From the NCBI GenBank assembly GCA_002748705.1, contig PDSZ01000030.1, positions 1 through 54,504 of the forward strand: DNA of 54,504 nucleotides. The letters are read 5' to 3'. Both the position numbers and the translations under genes were made by a program. The stretch comes from Candidatus Fermentibacterota bacterium. Its GTDB lineage: Bacteria > Fermentibacterota > Fermentibacteria > Fermentibacterales > Fermentibacteraceae. Below are positions 53,144 through 54,504 of the stretch, piece by piece (the first letter of the stretch is position 1; the number at the start of each line of letters is the position of its first letter). The notes under the pieces are model-generated. The model saw nothing but the letters and a program-made list of their open reading frames with translations. It made no database searches and was not told the DNA's origin.

Positions 53144-53425
53144 ATGTCAGCATTCAGAGTCACTTCAATTATCGACGGTGATACCTTTGAGGTGTTACCT
53201 GAGTGGAAATGGAACGGCGAAACAGGAACCAGAGTCCGTCCTGCCGGTTACGATGCTCCGGAACTGCACACCGCCAAAGGGCAGAAAGCGAAGGATGCTT
53301 TGGCAAAGCTTATCAACGGGTAGCATGTTGAACTCAGTACCGCTTACAAAGTGGATCGGGGCCGACTGGTCTGCAAAGTGTTTGTCGGGAGCAGAAACCT
53401 TGCTGAGTTTTTCTCCGAGTATTGA
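53144..53425 (+). pseudogene. Staphylococcal-nuclease-like protein with an in-frame TAG
   Basis: Opens with VTSIIDGDTFEVLPEW and RVRPAGYDAPELHTAKGQKA, the SNase (thermonuclease) signature. A TAG occurs at 53321-53323 (codon 60), and the same frame continues HVELSTAYKVDRGRLVCKVF and GSRNLAEFFSEY to TGA 53423-53425. Residues matching the staphylococcal nuclease active site would be Arg 32, Glu 40 and Arg 74; the last lies beyond the TAG. The expected residue at the stop is Lys or another polar residue, so one base change would explain it. Either the gene is broken, the TAG is read through, or the base is wrong. At 93 codons it is also short for the family. Start ATG 53144 has AAAGGAG six bases upstream; it is the first gene after the sigma54 promoter. 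Confidence 0.72.
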
Positions 53426-53471
53426 GAATTGTATGAAATTTAATCCAGCAAATTAATCAGGAGGATGATCC

Positions 53472-54173
53472 ATGTTTGATCCTAAAAAGTTCACCACCCC
53501 GACCGCCAAACCGCTTCCTGTAGTTCTGCTTTTAGATGTCAGCTCCAGTATGTCCGGAGATAAAATTGATAACCTTAACAAGGCTGTAGAAGATATGCTC
53601 GACACCTTTGCGCAGGAAGAAAAGATGGAGACCGAGATTCTTGTTTCCGTCATCACTTTCGGCAATCAGGTTGAACTGCAGGTGCCCTATACCAAGGCAT
53701 CTCAGGTGCAGTGGCAAGGTCTGCAGGCAAACGGCATGACCCCGATGGGAACAGCCCTCAAGATGGCCAAAGCCATGATCGAGGACAAGGAGACCACTCC
53801 CTCCCGTGCCTACCGCCCGACGATTGTCCTTGTTTCTGACGGACAGCCTAATGACAGCTGGGAAAGACCACTGGAGGACTTTATCTCCAAAGGCCGCTCT
53901 TCCAAATGTGACCGCATGGCAATGGCTATCGGACGGGATGCAGATGAGACGGTTCTGAAGCGTTTTATCAATGGCACGCCCCATGACCTTTTCTATGCGA
54001 AAAATGCCGGACAGCTGCATGAGTTTTTCCAGCGAGTGACAATGTCGGTGACCATGCGTAGCAAGTCAAAGAACCCGAATACAGTACCGGCTCCGTCTGA
54101 GATCAAGCTGGACGGTGGCAGTGTCAAGTCGGATACAGCGGGAAATACAACCGCTTCGTCCGATTATGAATAA
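53472..54173 (+). CDS. TerY-like VWA domain protein
   Basis: 233 residues, nearly all a VWA domain without signal peptide or membrane helix. The MIDAS is complete: VVLLLDVSSSMSGDK (Asp 22, Ser 24, Ser 26), GMTPMGTAL (Thr 90) and IVLVSDGQPND (Asp 123). The C-terminal 40 residues are polar and probably disordered. The family resembles TerY of tellurite/stress-resistance clusters, where VWA proteins work with a PP2C phosphatase and a protein kinase. AGGAGG lies upstream of ATG 53472. The next gene is a paralogue. The role here is inferred from neighbours. Confidence 0.88.
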   Translation: MFDPKKFTTPTAKPLPVVLLLDVSSSMSGDKIDNLNKAVEDMLDTFAQEEKMETEILVSVITFGNQVELQVPYTKASQVQWQGLQANGMTPMGTALKMAKAMIEDKETTPSRAYRPTIVLVSDGQPNDSWERPLEDFISKGRSSKCDRMAMAIGRDADETVLKRFINGTPHDLFYAKNAGQLHEFFQRVTMSVTMRSKSKNPNTVPAPSEIKLDGGSVKSDTAGNTTASSDYE

Positions 54174-54206
54174 GTGTATCGGTAATTACAAAAAGGAGAA
54201 TCTATA

Positions 54207-54504
54207 ATGTTTGATCCCAAAAAATTTTCAACATTAAAACCGAAACCGTTTCCTGTTTTCCTCTTACTGGATGTGAGTGGTTCGATGGATATGGCAATTG
54301 ACCCAGAGAATACTCGGAGAACTGGACAAACCATATTTGAAGATGGCCAAGAATGGGAGATCGTTGAAGGGGGAACAACAAAAACTCAGTTACTGAATGA
54401 TGCTGTCAAAAAAATGATAGATTCATTTAAAGAAGAAGAGAAGATGGAAACAGAATTTTTAGTCTCCGTCATCACATTTGGAGACGAGGCTTGTGTACAC
54501 CTTA
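54207..54504 (+). CDS. Second TerY-like VWA protein, cut by the window edge
   Basis: The first 99 residues are visible. The start MFDPKKFSTLKPKPFPVFLL is nearly that of the preceding gene (MFDPKKFTTPTAKPLPVVLL), and EEEKMETEFLVSVITFGDEA also matches. Between the first MIDAS loop (LDVSGSMDMA) and the next helix it has about 37 extra residues (PENTRRTGQTIFEDGQEWEI and following). AAGGAG lies eight bases before ATG 54207, 33 bases after the first VWA gene. Tandem, diverged copies suggest that the two proteins form a pair. Confidence 0.88.
   Translation, partial: MFDPKKFSTLKPKPFPVFLLLDVSGSMDMAIDPENTRRTGQTIFEDGQEWEIVEGGTTKTQLLNDAVKKMIDSFKEEEKMETEFLVSVITFGDEACVHL

Noticed and set aside
52977..53456. 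159-residue plus-strand frame across the sigma54 promoter
   Set aside because: It spans the promoter and runs in a different frame through the nuclease gene; its composition is not protein-like.

Overview
The window comes from a Gram-negative bacterium with an outer membrane. It encodes a TonB-dependent receptor, a PorV-like outer-membrane protein, several lipoproteins, and secreted proteins ending in type IX-like C-terminal sorting domains (Asn-Pro, then a DISGR-type strand, then a Pro-x-Gly-x-Tyr turn). With a complete Bat aerotolerance operon and many beta-propeller and TPR proteins, this suggests an uncultured lineage near the Bacteroidota/FCB group; Fermentibacterota (Hyd24-12) is my best guess. 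That placement is inference from gene content, not a phylogeny.

Layout. (1) 1-2377: a partial gene end, a decayed GT-C glycosyltransferase tail, a beta-propeller lipoprotein and a small membrane protein. (2) 2374-11461, minus strand: one tightly coupled operon running pseudo-histidine kinase, phosphohexomutase, MoxR ATPase, DUF58, a membrane-anchored partner, BatA, BatB, a BatC-like TPR protein with a long Asp/Gln/Glu tract, BatD and the membrane protein. (3) 11695-16852: TPR/MshEN-like protein, imidazolonepropionase, ribosomal protein L27 and an M14 carboxypeptidase with a sorting domain. (4) tRNA-Pro(UGG), then a PHP-glycosyltransferase fusion. (5) 19478-22516: a cobalamin riboswitch controlling a BtuB-like receptor and a beta-propeller lipoprotein. 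(6) 22753-27914: a gingipain-like C25 protease translationally coupled to a sorting-domain protein. (7) 28526-42496: FAD oxidoreductase and flippase-like membrane protein; divergently an ABC exporter pair and TrmO; then a minus-strand operon PorV-like, SurE, transglutaminase, pseudo-transglutaminase and GT-C/TPR protein; then lipoate transferase, LipA, Dus and a TPR lipoprotein. (8) 42550-48448: ArsC, Ogt, a duplicated gene scrap, and a propeller/M23 peptidase pair. (9) 48709-51351: an IS1380 transposase next to a frameshifted IS630 element.

The most interesting part is the right end, 51467-54504, just past the two insertion elements. An RtcR-like activator (CARF-like N-terminal sensor, sigma54 AAA+ domain with an intact GAFTGA loop, Fis-type HTH) is followed by a full-consensus sigma54 promoter. 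Downstream lie a staphylococcal-nuclease-like gene with an in-frame TAG and two tandem TerY-like VWA genes, the second running off the window. This looks like a nucleotide- or RNA-damage-triggered stress or defence cassette in which an RtcR-type switch drives VWA proteins rather than the RNA ligase RtcB.
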